A stretch of 64,000 bases of DNA from Prevotella sp. UBA2456 (GTDB lineage: Bacteria > Bacteroidota > Bacteroidia > Bacteroidales > Bacteroidaceae). The position numbers and the translations under genes are program-made. Below, in pieces: positions 1 through 7,598 of the stretch. The DNA is taken from positions 37,336 to 101,335 of the forward strand of contig DDPY01000054.1 in assembly GCA_002342415.1 (NCBI GenBank). The letters run 5' to 3'. Under the pieces are notes generated by a model that was not told the DNA's origin, did not search any database, and was given only the letters and a program-made list of their open reading frames with translations. The first letter of the stretch is position 1. Each line of letters opens with the position of its first letter.

Positions 1-1186
1 AACCGCTGGTCTCCACCTTCATGCCTGCCATTGAGAAGCAGCTTTCCAGCATGGTGGCTACGTAGTCTTTCATGTCCTCGCGGCTGGAACGGGCCAGAAT
101 CTTGATGGCGGCATGTCCGCCTTCGATATTGATGATGGCAAGATTCGACGAGGTTTCTACCACGCTGGGGTAGGCAGGAATATAGCGGATAACGCCATCG
201 TGGCAGGCGAAGATGGCATCAATCAGGTTGTCCTGAATCTCTACGGGCACTTCCTTGGCGGGTGTGGTTACTTCCTCTACAAGGACTTCGATGCCCTGTG
301 GCTCAATTAGCTTAAACTCGTCGTTGAAGGTCTCTTTCCACTCTTCGGCCATTTCCTTCAGAGCGGCAATGTTCTCTTTGGGCAGCGTTAGCACGGCCTC
401 GGCCTTGAAGGGAATGGCGTTGCGCATATTGCCACCGTTCCATGATGCCAAACGGGCTTCCGTCTCGCTGATAGCCTCACGGACAATCTGCACCAGCAGT
501 TTGTTGGCATTGCCGCGGCCCTCGTTGATTTCCAGACCGCTGTGTCCGCCGCGCAGGTTCTTCACCGTTACACGTATGGCAGCATCCTCGGCATCGGTGT
601 CTGCCTCCTGATAGTCCAGTGTTGCAGTTACGTCAATACCACCGGCACTACCGATGACAAACTTACCCCAATGCTCAGAGTCGAGGTTCAGCAGGATGTC
701 GCCCTGCAACTCGCCCTCTGGCAGCTCGTTGGCACCAAACATTCCCGTCTCCTCGTCGCGGGTGATGAGGGCATCGATGGGACCGTGTTTCAGCGTCTTG
801 TCCTCCATCACCGACATGATGGCGGCCACGCCCAGGCCGTTGTCAGCACCCAGCGTAGTGCCCTTGGCCTTTACCCACTCGCCGTCAATCCATGGCTCTA
901 TGGGGTCTGTCTCGAAGTGATGGGTTGACTCTGGTGTCTTCTGAGGCACCATGTCCATGTGAGCCTGCAGGATGATACCCTTGCGGTTCTCCATACCCGG
1001 TGTGGCAGGTTTGCGCATCACGATATTGCCGGCGGGGTCCTTGAAGGCCTCTACGTCAGCCTGCTTGCCGAAGTCGAGTAGGAACTGCTGAATTTTCTCG
1101 AGATGTCCGCTCGGACGCGGAACTTGTGTGAGTGCATAGAAGTTTTTCCAGATGCACTTGGGGGTTAGGTTTAGAATTTCGTTCAT
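1..1186 (-). CDS. pepD: Aminoacyl-histidine dipeptidase (PepD, M20C), 3' part outside the window
   Basis: Cytosolic metallo-dipeptidase that splits Xaa-His and other dipeptides. About 395 residues are visible from the ATG at 1186; the family is usually near 485, so the C-terminus lies beyond position 1. The translation starts MNEILNLTPKCIWKNF and carries the M20 metal-site motifs QAHMDMV, LGADNGLG and RDEETG in the expected order, followed by the GGHSGLEINEGRGNA lid-domain segment. It starts 11 bases after the stop of the membrane protein upstream on the same strand, so the two are probably co-transcribed. Identification is strong; only the missing end limits it. Confidence 0.93.
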   Translation of the reverse strand, partial: MNEILNLTPKCIWKNFYALTQVPRPSGHLEKIQQFLLDFGKQADVEAFKDPAGNIVMRKPATPGMENRKGIILQAHMDMVPQKTPESTHHFETDPIEPWIDGEWVKAKGTTLGADNGLGVAAIMSVMEDKTLKHGPIDALITRDEETGMFGANELPEGELQGDILLNLDSEHWGKFVIGSAGGIDVTATLDYQEADTDAEDAAIRVTVKNLRGGHSGLEINEGRGNANKLLVQIVREAISETEARLASWNGGNMRNAIPFKAEAVLTLPKENIAALKEMAEEWKETFNDEFKLIEPQGIEVLVEEVTTPAKEVPVEIQDNLIDAIFACHDGVIRYIPAYPSVVETSSNLAIINIEGGHAAIKILARSSREDMKDYVATMLESCFSMAGMKVETSG

Positions 1187-1197
1187 TGTATCATTAT

Positions 1198-2184
1198 TTA
1201 AGGGTTAGTTCTTATTTTAGTGAAGCTCAGTGCCAGCCAGGCGTAGATGCCTAATAGAACGACGAGCATGGTCTGGACGGTATGCACGATGAGTACAAAG
1301 TAGAGAGCCTGCTCGTCGGCTACACCATAGAGGATGAGCATGGTCTTGACGGCAAAATGCCAGGGACCGGCACCGTTGGGAGTAGGTACGATGACGGCAA
1401 TGGAACCAACGATAAAGGTCACCAGCGCGCAGCCCAGCCCTAAGTGTGCGGTAAAGTCGAAGCAGAAGAATGTCAGGTAATAGTGCAGGAAATAGCTCCC
1501 CCAGATGGCCAGCGTGTAGACGACGAACAGGGGGATGTTGCGCACTCCCTTCAGCGAGACGACACCTTGCCAGATGCCTCTCAGTGTCGCGCGTACCTTA
1601 TTATATATAGACAGCTTGCGAAGCAGGAAGTGCAGCAGGATGAGGATGGCGGCTGCACAGATGGCTACTACCAGATAACCTGTCCACGAGAATCGGTGGA
1701 GAATGCCCTCCAAGCTGGTGCCGGTCTTCTGGAAGAAAGTGCCGAAGGTGCTCATCTCCAGCAGCAGCACCGTCATGGTGATGCCCATCACGAGCAGGGA
1801 GTCGATGGCACGCTCGGTGACCACGGTGCCCAGCGCTTTGGGAAACGAGATGTTATCGTAGCGCTTCAGCACCCCGCAACGGGTGAACTCACCCACACGC
1901 GGAATCAGCAGCGAGGTGGCATAGCTCAGGAAGATGCTGTGTACGCTGACCGAGCTGCGCGGATGCTCGCCCAGTGGCTCCAGTGTCTGCATCCACCGCC
2001 ATCCGCGAAACGCCTGTGCCAGGATGCCAAAAGGAAACGACAGCAGCATCCATGTCCAGTCCATCTCCACCGTAGCCACATGGACAATAGTCTGCCAGTC
2101 TTCGCCGCGATACATCCAATAGAGGATGCCTGCTCCAAGGAATAGGGGCATCAGTACCTTCAGTATGAAATTGCTTATCTTCAT
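1198..2184 (-). CDS. Flippase-like integral membrane protein (lysylphosphatidylglycerol synthase TM-region/UPF0104 family)
   Basis: A 328-residue polytopic membrane protein of the family that resembles the membrane domain of MprF and AglD; members are thought to move or modify lipid-linked molecules, but the substrate here is unknown. Seven to eight hydrophobic segments can be read. Family-like stretches include PRVGEFTRCGVLKRYD and PTPNGAGPWHFAVKT. The reading frame extends upstream to 2205, but the ATG at 2184 (MKISNFILKVLMP) is preferred because a TACCTTTG promoter element occupies 2195-2202. It precedes pepD by 11 bases on the same strand. Confidence 0.8.
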   Translation of the reverse strand: MKISNFILKVLMPLFLGAGILYWMYRGEDWQTIVHVATVEMDWTWMLLSFPFGILAQAFRGWRWMQTLEPLGEHPRSSVSVHSIFLSYATSLLIPRVGEFTRCGVLKRYDNISFPKALGTVVTERAIDSLLVMGITMTVLLLEMSTFGTFFQKTGTSLEGILHRFSWTGYLVVAICAAAILILLHFLLRKLSIYNKVRATLRGIWQGVVSLKGVRNIPLFVVYTLAIWGSYFLHYYLTFFCFDFTAHLGLGCALVTFIVGSIAVIVPTPNGAGPWHFAVKTMLILYGVADEQALYFVLIVHTVQTMLVVLLGIYAWLALSFTKIRTNP

Positions 2185-2194
2185 AATGCGTCCA

Positions 2195-2202
2195 CAAAGG
2201 TA
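2195..2202 (-). promoter_or_regulatory. -7 promoter element (TACCTTTG) of the flippase-pepD operon
   Basis: Exact TAnnTTTG match on the minus strand, with only 10 bases to the chosen ATG, so the 5' leader would be a few bases long. Confidence 0.65.
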
Positions 2203-2355
2203 CAAAATAATTCATAATTCTTTCTGCTTTATCCTTATTTTTTTGCATCTTTGATACAAATCAACGATTGTCGGGAATGGTTGACTGAGGTCAAAGAATG
2301 GGCCTTTTTCCGTCGAAAGTGGTCGTTCGGTGCTTGCCATGTCGCAAATAGTTCG

Positions 2356-2363
2356 TACCTTTG
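2356..2363 (+). promoter_or_regulatory. -7 promoter element (TACCTTTG) upstream of a 30-codon ORF
   Basis: TACCTTTGCATCGTC matches the Bacteroidetes consensus. The same 15 bases recur at 3593-3607, within a longer similar block. Confidence 0.65.
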
Positions 2364-2446
2364 CATCGTCAAAAGGGAACAAAGAGATGTTCCGACAGAC
2401 AAAAAAGATTATATAGGATAACAAAAGATTGAGAAAGGAAAAAGTT

Positions 2447-2539
2447 ATGATGTTAACAATGTTTTCGCTGGTCGTCATGGCCGCTGCAGCCCTTGAGGCT
2501 ATGTACATTTGCAAGCACGCAAACGTACTTTTAAAGTAA
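2447..2539 (+). CDS. Small hydrophobic protein, 30 aa
   Basis: A 30-codon frame starting MMLTMFSLVVMAAAALEAM and ending KHANVLLK. The first 20 residues could form one membrane span and the tail is basic. Support comes from context: a consensus promoter 83 bases upstream, an AG-rich AAGGAAAAAG stretch just before the ATG as a ribosome site, and a perfect hairpin terminator 30 bases after the stop. I do not recognise a family. It could also be a chance frame in a short non-coding transcript. Confidence 0.5.
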   Translation: MMLTMFSLVVMAAAALEAMYICKHANVLLK

Positions 2540-2568
2540 AAAGAGTTTTCTTAGTAAAATATCCAGAG

Positions 2569-2596
2569 CCGCAGACCCCGAGTCTGCGGTTTTTTT
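2569..2596 (+). terminator. Rho-independent terminator
   Basis: Perfect 8-bp stem CCGCAGAC/GTCTGCGG with a 5-base loop, followed by seven T. It ends the small-ORF transcript and sits directly before the rsmA promoter. Confidence 0.85.
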
Positions 2597-2598
2597 GT

Positions 2599-2606
2599 TA
2601 TCTTTG
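2599..2606 (+). promoter_or_regulatory. -7 promoter element (TATCTTTG) of rsmA
   Basis: Exact TAnnTTTG. Four bases later an ATG opens an 8-codon frame (MNPKYVSP) whose stop overlaps the rsmA start as ATGA at 2634-2637. Confidence 0.7.
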
Positions 2607-2610
2607 CACC

Positions 2611-2637
2611 ATGAATCCGAAATACGTGAGCCCATGA
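2611..2637 (+). CDS. Putative leader peptide of rsmA (8 codons)
   Basis: ATG at 2611 lies four bases after the promoter element, so it could be translated as a leaderless start. The frame reads MNPKYVSP and stops with TGA overlapping the rsmA ATG, the usual arrangement for translational coupling. It may instead be only the leader of rsmA. Confidence 0.35.
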   Translation: MNPKYVSP

Positions 2638-3497
2638 AGCAAGTAAGACCCAAGAAGAATCTCGGACAGCATTTCCTGACCGACCTGTCCATAGCCCGTC
2701 GTATTGCCGACACGGTAGATGCCTGCCCGGAACTGCCCGTCCTGGAGGTGGGGCCCGGCATGGGTGTGATGACACAGTATCTGGTGGAGAAGCCCCGTCC
2801 GCTGAAGGTGGTAGAGATCGACCGCGAGTCGGTGGCCTACCTCAACGAGCATTTCCCCCGTCTGCGTGAGAATATCTTAGGCGAGGACTTCCTGCGCATG
2901 GATTTGTCCAAGGTGTTCGATGGCCGGCAGTTTGTGTTGACGGGCAACTATCCCTATGATATCTCCTCGCAGATATTCTTCAAGATGATCGACAATCGCG
3001 AGCTGATACCCTGCTGTACGGGAATGATACAGCATGAGGTGGCCCTGCGCATGGCTTCCAAGCCGGGTAGTAAAGCCTACGGCATCCTTTCCGTGTTGAT
3101 TCAGGCTTGGTATGATGTCGAATATCTGTTTATGGTCGACGAGACGGTGTTCAATCCGCCTCCTAAGGTGAAGAGTGCCGTCATCCGTATGACGCGCAAT
3201 GCCACACAGCACTTAGGATGCGACGAACAGCTGTTCAAGCGCGTGGTGAAGACGGTGTTCAACCAGCGTCGCAAGATGCTGCGCGTCTCGCTGAAGCAAC
3301 TGCTATCCGACACTCAACTCTCAACTCTCTCCTCTCAACTGTCAACTGTCAACTCTCAACTGTCAACTCTCAACTGTCAACTCTCAACTGTCAACTCTCA
3401 ACTCTCCCTGACCCTCCGTCCTGAGCAGCTCTCTATCCCCCAGTTTGTAGCGTTGACAAATGGAGTGGAAAAAGTGCTGTGTTCGACCACAAATTAG
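2634..3497 (+). CDS. rsmA: 16S rRNA (adenine(1518)-N6/adenine(1519)-N6)-dimethyltransferase RsmA (KsgA)
   Basis: S-adenosylmethionine-dependent methyltransferase that dimethylates two adjacent adenosines near the 3' end of 16S rRNA during 30S maturation. The 287-residue product starts MKQVRPKKNLGQHFL, the family's usual opening, followed by the SAM-binding VLEVGPGMGVMT motif and the catalytic TGNYPYDISSQIFFK motif. The C-terminal RPEQLSIPQFVALTNGV is also typical. Residues about 227-258 are an added low-complexity run of QLST(V/L)NS units encoded by a short tandem repeat between two conserved parts of the C-terminal domain. The ATG at 2634 is chosen on homology; an upstream in-frame TTG falls inside the terminator. 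Otherwise complete. Confidence 0.96.
   Translation: MKQVRPKKNLGQHFLTDLSIARRIADTVDACPELPVLEVGPGMGVMTQYLVEKPRPLKVVEIDRESVAYLNEHFPRLRENILGEDFLRMDLSKVFDGRQFVLTGNYPYDISSQIFFKMIDNRELIPCCTGMIQHEVALRMASKPGSKAYGILSVLIQAWYDVEYLFMVDETVFNPPPKVKSAVIRMTRNATQHLGCDEQLFKRVVKTVFNQRRKMLRVSLKQLLSDTQLSTLSSQLSTVNSQLSTLNCQLSTVNSQLSLTLRPEQLSIPQFVALTNGVEKVLCSTTN
3313..3408 (+). repeat. In-frame tandem repeat inside rsmA
   Basis: Repeats of TCAACTCTCAACTG-like units, with 7-bp sub-units TCAACTC/TCAACTG, kept in frame and encoding a Gln-Leu-Ser-Thr-Asn-rich run. Related motifs appear inside mnmA at 32475-32505 and, degenerate, between the pectate lyase genes at 30739-30759. Confidence 0.9.
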
Positions 3498-3537
3498 GTG
3501 TGTTCGCGCACAATCGGTTGATTTACGTCAAGAATAG

Positions 3538-3568
3538 GCCCCTTTTTTCATCAAAGAAGGGGCTTTTT
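3538..3568 (+). terminator. Terminator of rsmA
   Basis: GCCCCTT/AAGGGGC stem followed by five T, 40 bases after the rsmA stop. Confidence 0.75.
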
Positions 3569-3592
3569 GCTACAACATTCCGAAAATCATCG

Positions 3593-3600
3593 TACCTTTG
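3593..3600 (+). promoter_or_regulatory. -7 promoter element (TACCTTTG) with no ORF behind it
   Basis: TACCTTTGCATCGTC, identical to 2356-2370. No ATG-initiated frame follows before the hairpin at 3658. Confidence 0.55.
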
Positions 3601-3606
3601 CATCGT

Positions 3607-3680
3607 CTTCAAGAGAGAAAGTTAGTATATAAGGTAAAAGTTTTCAGGAAAAGCACAGACGTCGTGAGACGTTCTTTTTC
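3607..3680 (+). ncRNA. Candidate short RNA
   Basis: A consensus promoter at 3593 is followed about 60 bases later by a 6-bp hairpin (GACGTC-GTGA-GACGTT, 3658-3673, one G-U pair) and a T-rich run, bounding a roughly 75-nt transcript with no start codon. It resembles the leader of the 30-aa ORF at 2447. No RNA family is recognised. The rest of 3498-3785 holds only the two flanking hairpins. Confidence 0.35.
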
Positions 3681-3711
3681 ATAAGAATAGGTTTTTAGTT
3701 ATTGATAGTTG

Positions 3712-3752
3712 GAGATACAGCCCACGGGTGGGAAACCCGAGTGCTGTATCTC
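3712..3752. terminator. Two-part hairpin downstream of the MATE gene
   Basis: Outer stem GAGATACAGC/GCTGTATCTC (3712-3721 with 3743-3752) encloses an inner CGGGT/ACCCG stem. It lies 34 bases past the stop of the minus-strand transporter and could end that transcript; it could also be a REP-like repeat. Confidence 0.5.
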
Positions 3753-3785
3753 TTACTTTATTTCCCACAATCTCCCAAGATTCAC

Positions 3786-5210
3786 TTACTTCAGCTTCTT
3801 CATCCAGCCTCCATGGAAGAGGCGGACGAGGAAGATGAGTCCGCGGAAGGTGAGTTCGATGGCCATAGCGGTCCATACACCAGGCAGTCCGTAAGCAGTA
3901 GCCAGCAGGGCAGCCAGTGTCAGACGGACACCCCACATGCTGAACAGACTCATGATGGCTGGCTTCAGCGTGTCGCCGGCACCCACGAAGATGCCGTTGC
4001 AGACGATGGCTGCTGCAAACATGGGTTCTGCATAGGCTTCGATGCGCAGACACTCCGTACCCATGCGGATGATGTCGTCGACAGGTGTCAGCACCGACAT
4101 CAGCTCTGGAGCGAATACCCACATCAGTACTCCCATCAGGGTCATCACGCCAATGCCTAATGCTGTCGACATGCGGGCAAATGATTGTGTGAGCAGACGC
4201 TTGCCGGCTCCGAAACTCTGGCCTACCAGCGTGGTAGCTGCCTCGGCAATGCCGTAGCCGGGCATGTAGCAGAGGCTCTCGACGGTGATACCTAATGAGT
4301 GGGCGGCAATCGCAATGGTGCCCAAAGGGGCCACGATGAGCGTGCTCACCACCTGTGCTCCACCCATGAGCATGTGCTGCACACCCATAGGTGCTCCAAT
4401 CTTTACGGCCATATTCACCACGTCTCTCTTAGGACGGAAGTTTTGCCAGCTATTCTCCCTTCTCTCTCCTCCTTCCTCACTCCTCTTTCCATTCTCCTCT
4501 CTCCTCTTAAATATCCCCAGTATGTCCGAGCGATAGAGCAGGAAGTAGAGCATCAGTGTTGCTGTGACGAGCATGGCCATACCTGTTCCGATGGCGGCTC
4601 CCGCCACTCCAAGCTTCAGGATATAGATAAACAGGTAGTTGAAAGCCACGTCCATGATGCACATCAGGATGTTGAGTGCGGACGGAATCTTCATATTGCC
4701 CGAGCATTTCAGCATCGAGCCTGCCAGACCCTCCATCTGAAAGAAGATGCCACAGCCGGCAAAGATGGCAAAGTAGAGGGTGGCATCATGGGCAATCTCT
4801 GCCGAGCCTCCCAGCCAGTAGGGTAGGAAAGGGCTGATGAGCAAGGCAATGAGCGAGATGGAGACGGCCCATATCATGCAGCATACCATCGACTGTCGGA
4901 GTACGCGGCGGGCACGCTCGAAGTCGTTGGCACCGATGGAGTGGGCCACCTGTACGGAGAATCCCATGTTAGCCGCCGAGGCCAGTCCGCCCAGCAGCCA
5001 TCCTGTGGTTTCCACCAGTCCGATGGCTGCCGAGGCTCGCGCACCTAAGTGTCCAACCATCGAGGCATCGATGAAGAACATGATGGTGGCAGATATCTGT
5101 GCCAATATGGACGGAATACTCAGGCTGATGATCAGCCTGAGTTTCTCGCCTTGTGTCATCTCACGCCCCTCGCGGATGTAAGACAGGAGGTCGGTGCTTG
5201 CTTTTTTCAA
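3786..5210 (-). CDS. MATE family multidrug/toxin efflux transporter
   Basis: A 474-residue inner-membrane antiporter of the MATE family, which exports cationic drugs or metabolites in exchange for Na+ or H+. About twelve membrane segments in two similar halves can be read. The family-like opening SIPSILAQISATIMFFIDASMVG matches the first helix, and the second half restarts at MAVKIGAPMGVQHML. Between the halves, residues about 235-252 (4455-4507) are an Arg/Glu/Gly-rich run made of an in-frame AGGAG-type repeat, which probably extends the cytosolic loop. It follows the GH36 gene by 67 bases of repeat DNA with no promoter of its own, so they are likely co-transcribed. Confidence 0.9.
   Translation of the reverse strand: MKKASTDLLSYIREGREMTQGEKLRLIISLSIPSILAQISATIMFFIDASMVGHLGARASAAIGLVETTGWLLGGLASAANMGFSVQVAHSIGANDFERARRVLRQSMVCCMIWAVSISLIALLISPFLPYWLGGSAEIAHDATLYFAIFAGCGIFFQMEGLAGSMLKCSGNMKIPSALNILMCIMDVAFNYLFIYILKLGVAGAAIGTGMAMLVTATLMLYFLLYRSDILGIFKRREENGKRSEEGGERRENSWQNFRPKRDVVNMAVKIGAPMGVQHMLMGGAQVVSTLIVAPLGTIAIAAHSLGITVESLCYMPGYGIAEAATTLVGQSFGAGKRLLTQSFARMSTALGIGVMTLMGVLMWVFAPELMSVLTPVDDIIRMGTECLRIEAYAEPMFAAAIVCNGIFVGAGDTLKPAIMSLFSMWGVRLTLAALLATAYGLPGVWTAMAIELTFRGLIFLVRLFHGGWMKKLK
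4455..4507 (-). repeat. In-frame purine-rich repeat in the MATE gene
   Basis: On the coding strand a run of degenerate GAGGAGAGA/AGGAGTGAGG units inserted in the loop between the two transporter halves. Confidence 0.7.
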
Positions 5211-5225
5211 ATCTTTTTTCTTGGG

Positions 5226-5277
5226 ATTTCGATATGTCGATATGTCGAGATTTCGATGTGTCGAGATGTCGATGTTT
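5226..5277. repeat. Degenerate intergenic tandem repeat
   Basis: Five to six units of TCGATATG/TCGAGATT/TCGATGTG type, spaced 8-9 bases, filling the gap between the GH36 and MATE genes. Confidence 0.8.
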
Positions 5278-7491
5278 CTATTCTGCCTCTAACAGGAGCA
5301 CGCGGCTTGCCCAGTCGGTCTTCTTCGACCATTCGGGCTCGTTGCGGTAAGGTACATCCAGACCGTGGTTCATCAGGTAGGCTCCGCTGAACGACTTGCC
5401 CTCGCAGTCGAGTGGCTGCAGGTCGATGCGGTTCAGCTCGTGTACCTTATACATACGGTTGGGGTTGAGGCCAGCCATCTTCACACGGGGCAGGTGCTCG
5501 TTCTGGAACGACTCCGTCTTCCACCAGTACCATACGGCCTTGCTCTGCTCGTCGTTGACATACATCAGCGATGCCAGCCCCTTCTTGTCGTAGGGCGATA
5601 CCAGACGGTAGAGGTTGCCAAACTGCACGATGGGACGAATCTGCTTATACTCGGCAATGGCCTTGCGGCAGAGTTCCTTCTCGTCGTCGCTCATGTTCTT
5701 GGGCTGTATCTCCATGCCTAAGCGTCCCGACATAGCCACATCGATACGATATTTCATGGCCGTGGTGCGGAACACAGTGTGGTTGGGTGTAGCCGAGATG
5801 TGCGAGGCCATAGCAATGGCGGGGAAGAAGTAGCTGGTGCCCCACTGCATGTAGATGCGCTGCAAGGCGTCGGTATTGTCGCTGACCCAGAACTCATCGA
5901 ACCAAGGCAGCACGCCCCAGTTGGCACGGCCGCCGCCCGAAGCACAGGCCTGAATGGTGACATCGGGATATTTCCCGCGGATGCGCTCGCATACCTTGGC
6001 GAAGCCGCGGTGATAGTCGATGTAGAGGTGGCTCTGGTCGTTCATGGTCAGATATTGCGAACCGTGGTTCATGATGGCCATGTTGGCATCCCATTTGATA
6101 TAGTCGATCTCAGGATATTTGGACAGGAGGTTGTCCACTACGCTGAAGACAAAGTCCTGCACCTTGGGATTGCTCAGGTCGAGCACCACCTGCGTTCCTC
6201 CGCGTCCTAAGACGGCATCGCGCTTGGGTGCCTTCACTATCCAGTCGGGATGGGCCTCATAGAGTTCGGAGGTGGTGTTGGCCATCTCGGGCTCTATCCA
6301 GATGCCGAACTTCACCCCGTTCTTCCTGGCATCGCGCAGTAGTCCCTCAATGCCCTCGGGCAACTTGTTGCGGTCTACCACCCAGTCGCCCAGGCTGGAG
6401 TTGTCGGTCTTGCGCGGATATTTGTCACCAAACCAGCCGTCGTCCATCACAAACAGCTCGCCGCCCATCGAGGCAATGTCCTTCATCATCTGGTCCATGC
6501 CCTGCTGGTTGATGTCGAAATAGACACCCTCCCACGAGTTGAGCAGAATCTTGCGCTCTCGGTCACCGTGCATCAGCTTATATTTGCGGCCCCACTTGTG
6601 GAAGTTGCGCGATACGCCCGATAGTCCCTGTTGCGAGTAGCTCAGGGCGAGGGCAGGGGTCTGGAAGGTCTCGCCGCGCTTCAGGTGGTACTCCGAGTTG
6701 TCTTCGTTGATGCCTGCGAAGAAGTAGTGGTAGTCGGTATCGTCGGTGACCACCTTCAGGCGGTAGTTGCCCGAATAGCAGATGGCAGCACCGATGACGG
6801 CTCCCGTGTTCTCCTGTCCCTTGCCGTCGAGCGAGAACATCACCTCGCCGTGGTCGGTATGCGAGTTGCGTGTGCCGTCCTTGTTGACAATCACCTTCTG
6901 GCCGGGAGTCAGCGGCTCCTCCACCAGCTGGGCCTCGTTGGCCCACGAGCCGTAGAAATGGCTCAGCCACACGTTGCCCCTGCGGATGGGCAGCATGGCC
7001 GAGGCAAAGGTGGTCAGATTGACGGTGCCTTTCTCGTTGTTGGTAATCTCGGTCCATGCTTCGATGATGTCCTCCTTCACGTAGGCCTTGTAGTTGAGGG
7101 TCACGGTGATGGGATAGACGGGGTCCCGCATCGTGATGCTGGTCACGAAGTTGCCTTCGTCCACTACCTCGCCATGCTCTACATATTCGGCTACGAGGGC
7201 GGTCGACAGGTTTCCGTCGCTATGGCGCATGGCCAGTGCTGCCTCGGCAGGGGTGTTGAGTCCGTAGGCAGGATAAGCCTCCATGCGTCCGAATACGGCA
7301 GGCTTCTGCAGATGCTGCAGCTCCTGTGCGCTCAGCTTTGCACCATAGTAAACATACTTGGGCTGCTGCCCTTTCTCTACCTCCAGCACCAGACTGGTGT
7401 TCTGTGTCTCAACAACCACTTGCTCAGCCCGTACGCCCTGAGCTGTCAGACAGAGCATGGCTGCCATGCAAATCTTCACTAATCTTCTCAT
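5278..7491 (-). CDS. Alpha-galactosidase, GH36, exported
   Basis: Hydrolyses terminal alpha-1,6-galactose from raffinose-type oligosaccharides or galactomannan side chains. The 737-residue product has a signal peptide (MRRLVKICMAAMLCLTAQG, cleavage probably near VRA-EQ) and so acts in the periplasm or outside. The GH36 barrel motifs are present: DDGWFG, YIKWDAN with nucleophile Asp468, CASGGGRANWG, and WVSDNTD with acid/base Asp538. The N-terminal third is the beta-supersandwich domain. It has its own promoter at 7536-7543, divergent from msrC. Downstream MATE gene is probably in the same transcript. Confidence 0.94.
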   Translation of the reverse strand: MRRLVKICMAAMLCLTAQGVRAEQVVVETQNTSLVLEVEKGQQPKYVYYGAKLSAQELQHLQKPAVFGRMEAYPAYGLNTPAEAALAMRHSDGNLSTALVAEYVEHGEVVDEGNFVTSITMRDPVYPITVTLNYKAYVKEDIIEAWTEITNNEKGTVNLTTFASAMLPIRRGNVWLSHFYGSWANEAQLVEEPLTPGQKVIVNKDGTRNSHTDHGEVMFSLDGKGQENTGAVIGAAICYSGNYRLKVVTDDTDYHYFFAGINEDNSEYHLKRGETFQTPALALSYSQQGLSGVSRNFHKWGRKYKLMHGDRERKILLNSWEGVYFDINQQGMDQMMKDIASMGGELFVMDDGWFGDKYPRKTDNSSLGDWVVDRNKLPEGIEGLLRDARKNGVKFGIWIEPEMANTTSELYEAHPDWIVKAPKRDAVLGRGGTQVVLDLSNPKVQDFVFSVVDNLLSKYPEIDYIKWDANMAIMNHGSQYLTMNDQSHLYIDYHRGFAKVCERIRGKYPDVTIQACASGGGRANWGVLPWFDEFWVSDNTDALQRIYMQWGTSYFFPAIAMASHISATPNHTVFRTTAMKYRIDVAMSGRLGMEIQPKNMSDDEKELCRKAIAEYKQIRPIVQFGNLYRLVSPYDKKGLASLMYVNDEQSKAVWYWWKTESFQNEHLPRVKMAGLNPNRMYKVHELNRIDLQPLDCEGKSFSGAYLMNHGLDVPYRNEPEWSKKTDWASRVLLLEAE

Positions 7492-7535
7492 ACGTCTTGC
7501 TTCTCAGTTTTGATTATTTATTGGTAATACTTGTG

Positions 7536-7543
7536 CAAAGGTA
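7536..7543 (-). promoter_or_regulatory. Promoter of the GH36 gene (TACCTTTG)
   Basis: -7 element TACCTTTG with a TTTG -33 element at 7562-7565 on the minus strand, 18 bases apart. Confidence 0.75.
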
Positions 7544-7574
7544 CGTTTTTTTTTGTACATTCAAACATTTTTTG

Positions 7575-7582
7575 TAATTTTG
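7575..7582 (+). promoter_or_regulatory. Promoter of msrC (TAATTTTG)
   Basis: TAnnTTTG match 16 bases before the ATG, divergent from the GH36 promoter with the two elements about 32 bases apart. Confidence 0.6.
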
Positions 7583-7598
7583 TGCCGATAAAAACTAA

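Noticed and set aside
1444..2145. A 233-codon plus-strand frame opposite the flippase-like gene
   Set aside because: Gln/His-rich translation typical of an antisense shadow; the minus-strand frame encodes a clear membrane protein.
2212..2514. A 100-codon minus-strand frame between the flippase and rsmA
   Set aside because: It overlaps the plus-strand promoter, the 30-codon ORF and AT-rich leader sequence, and shows no coding character.
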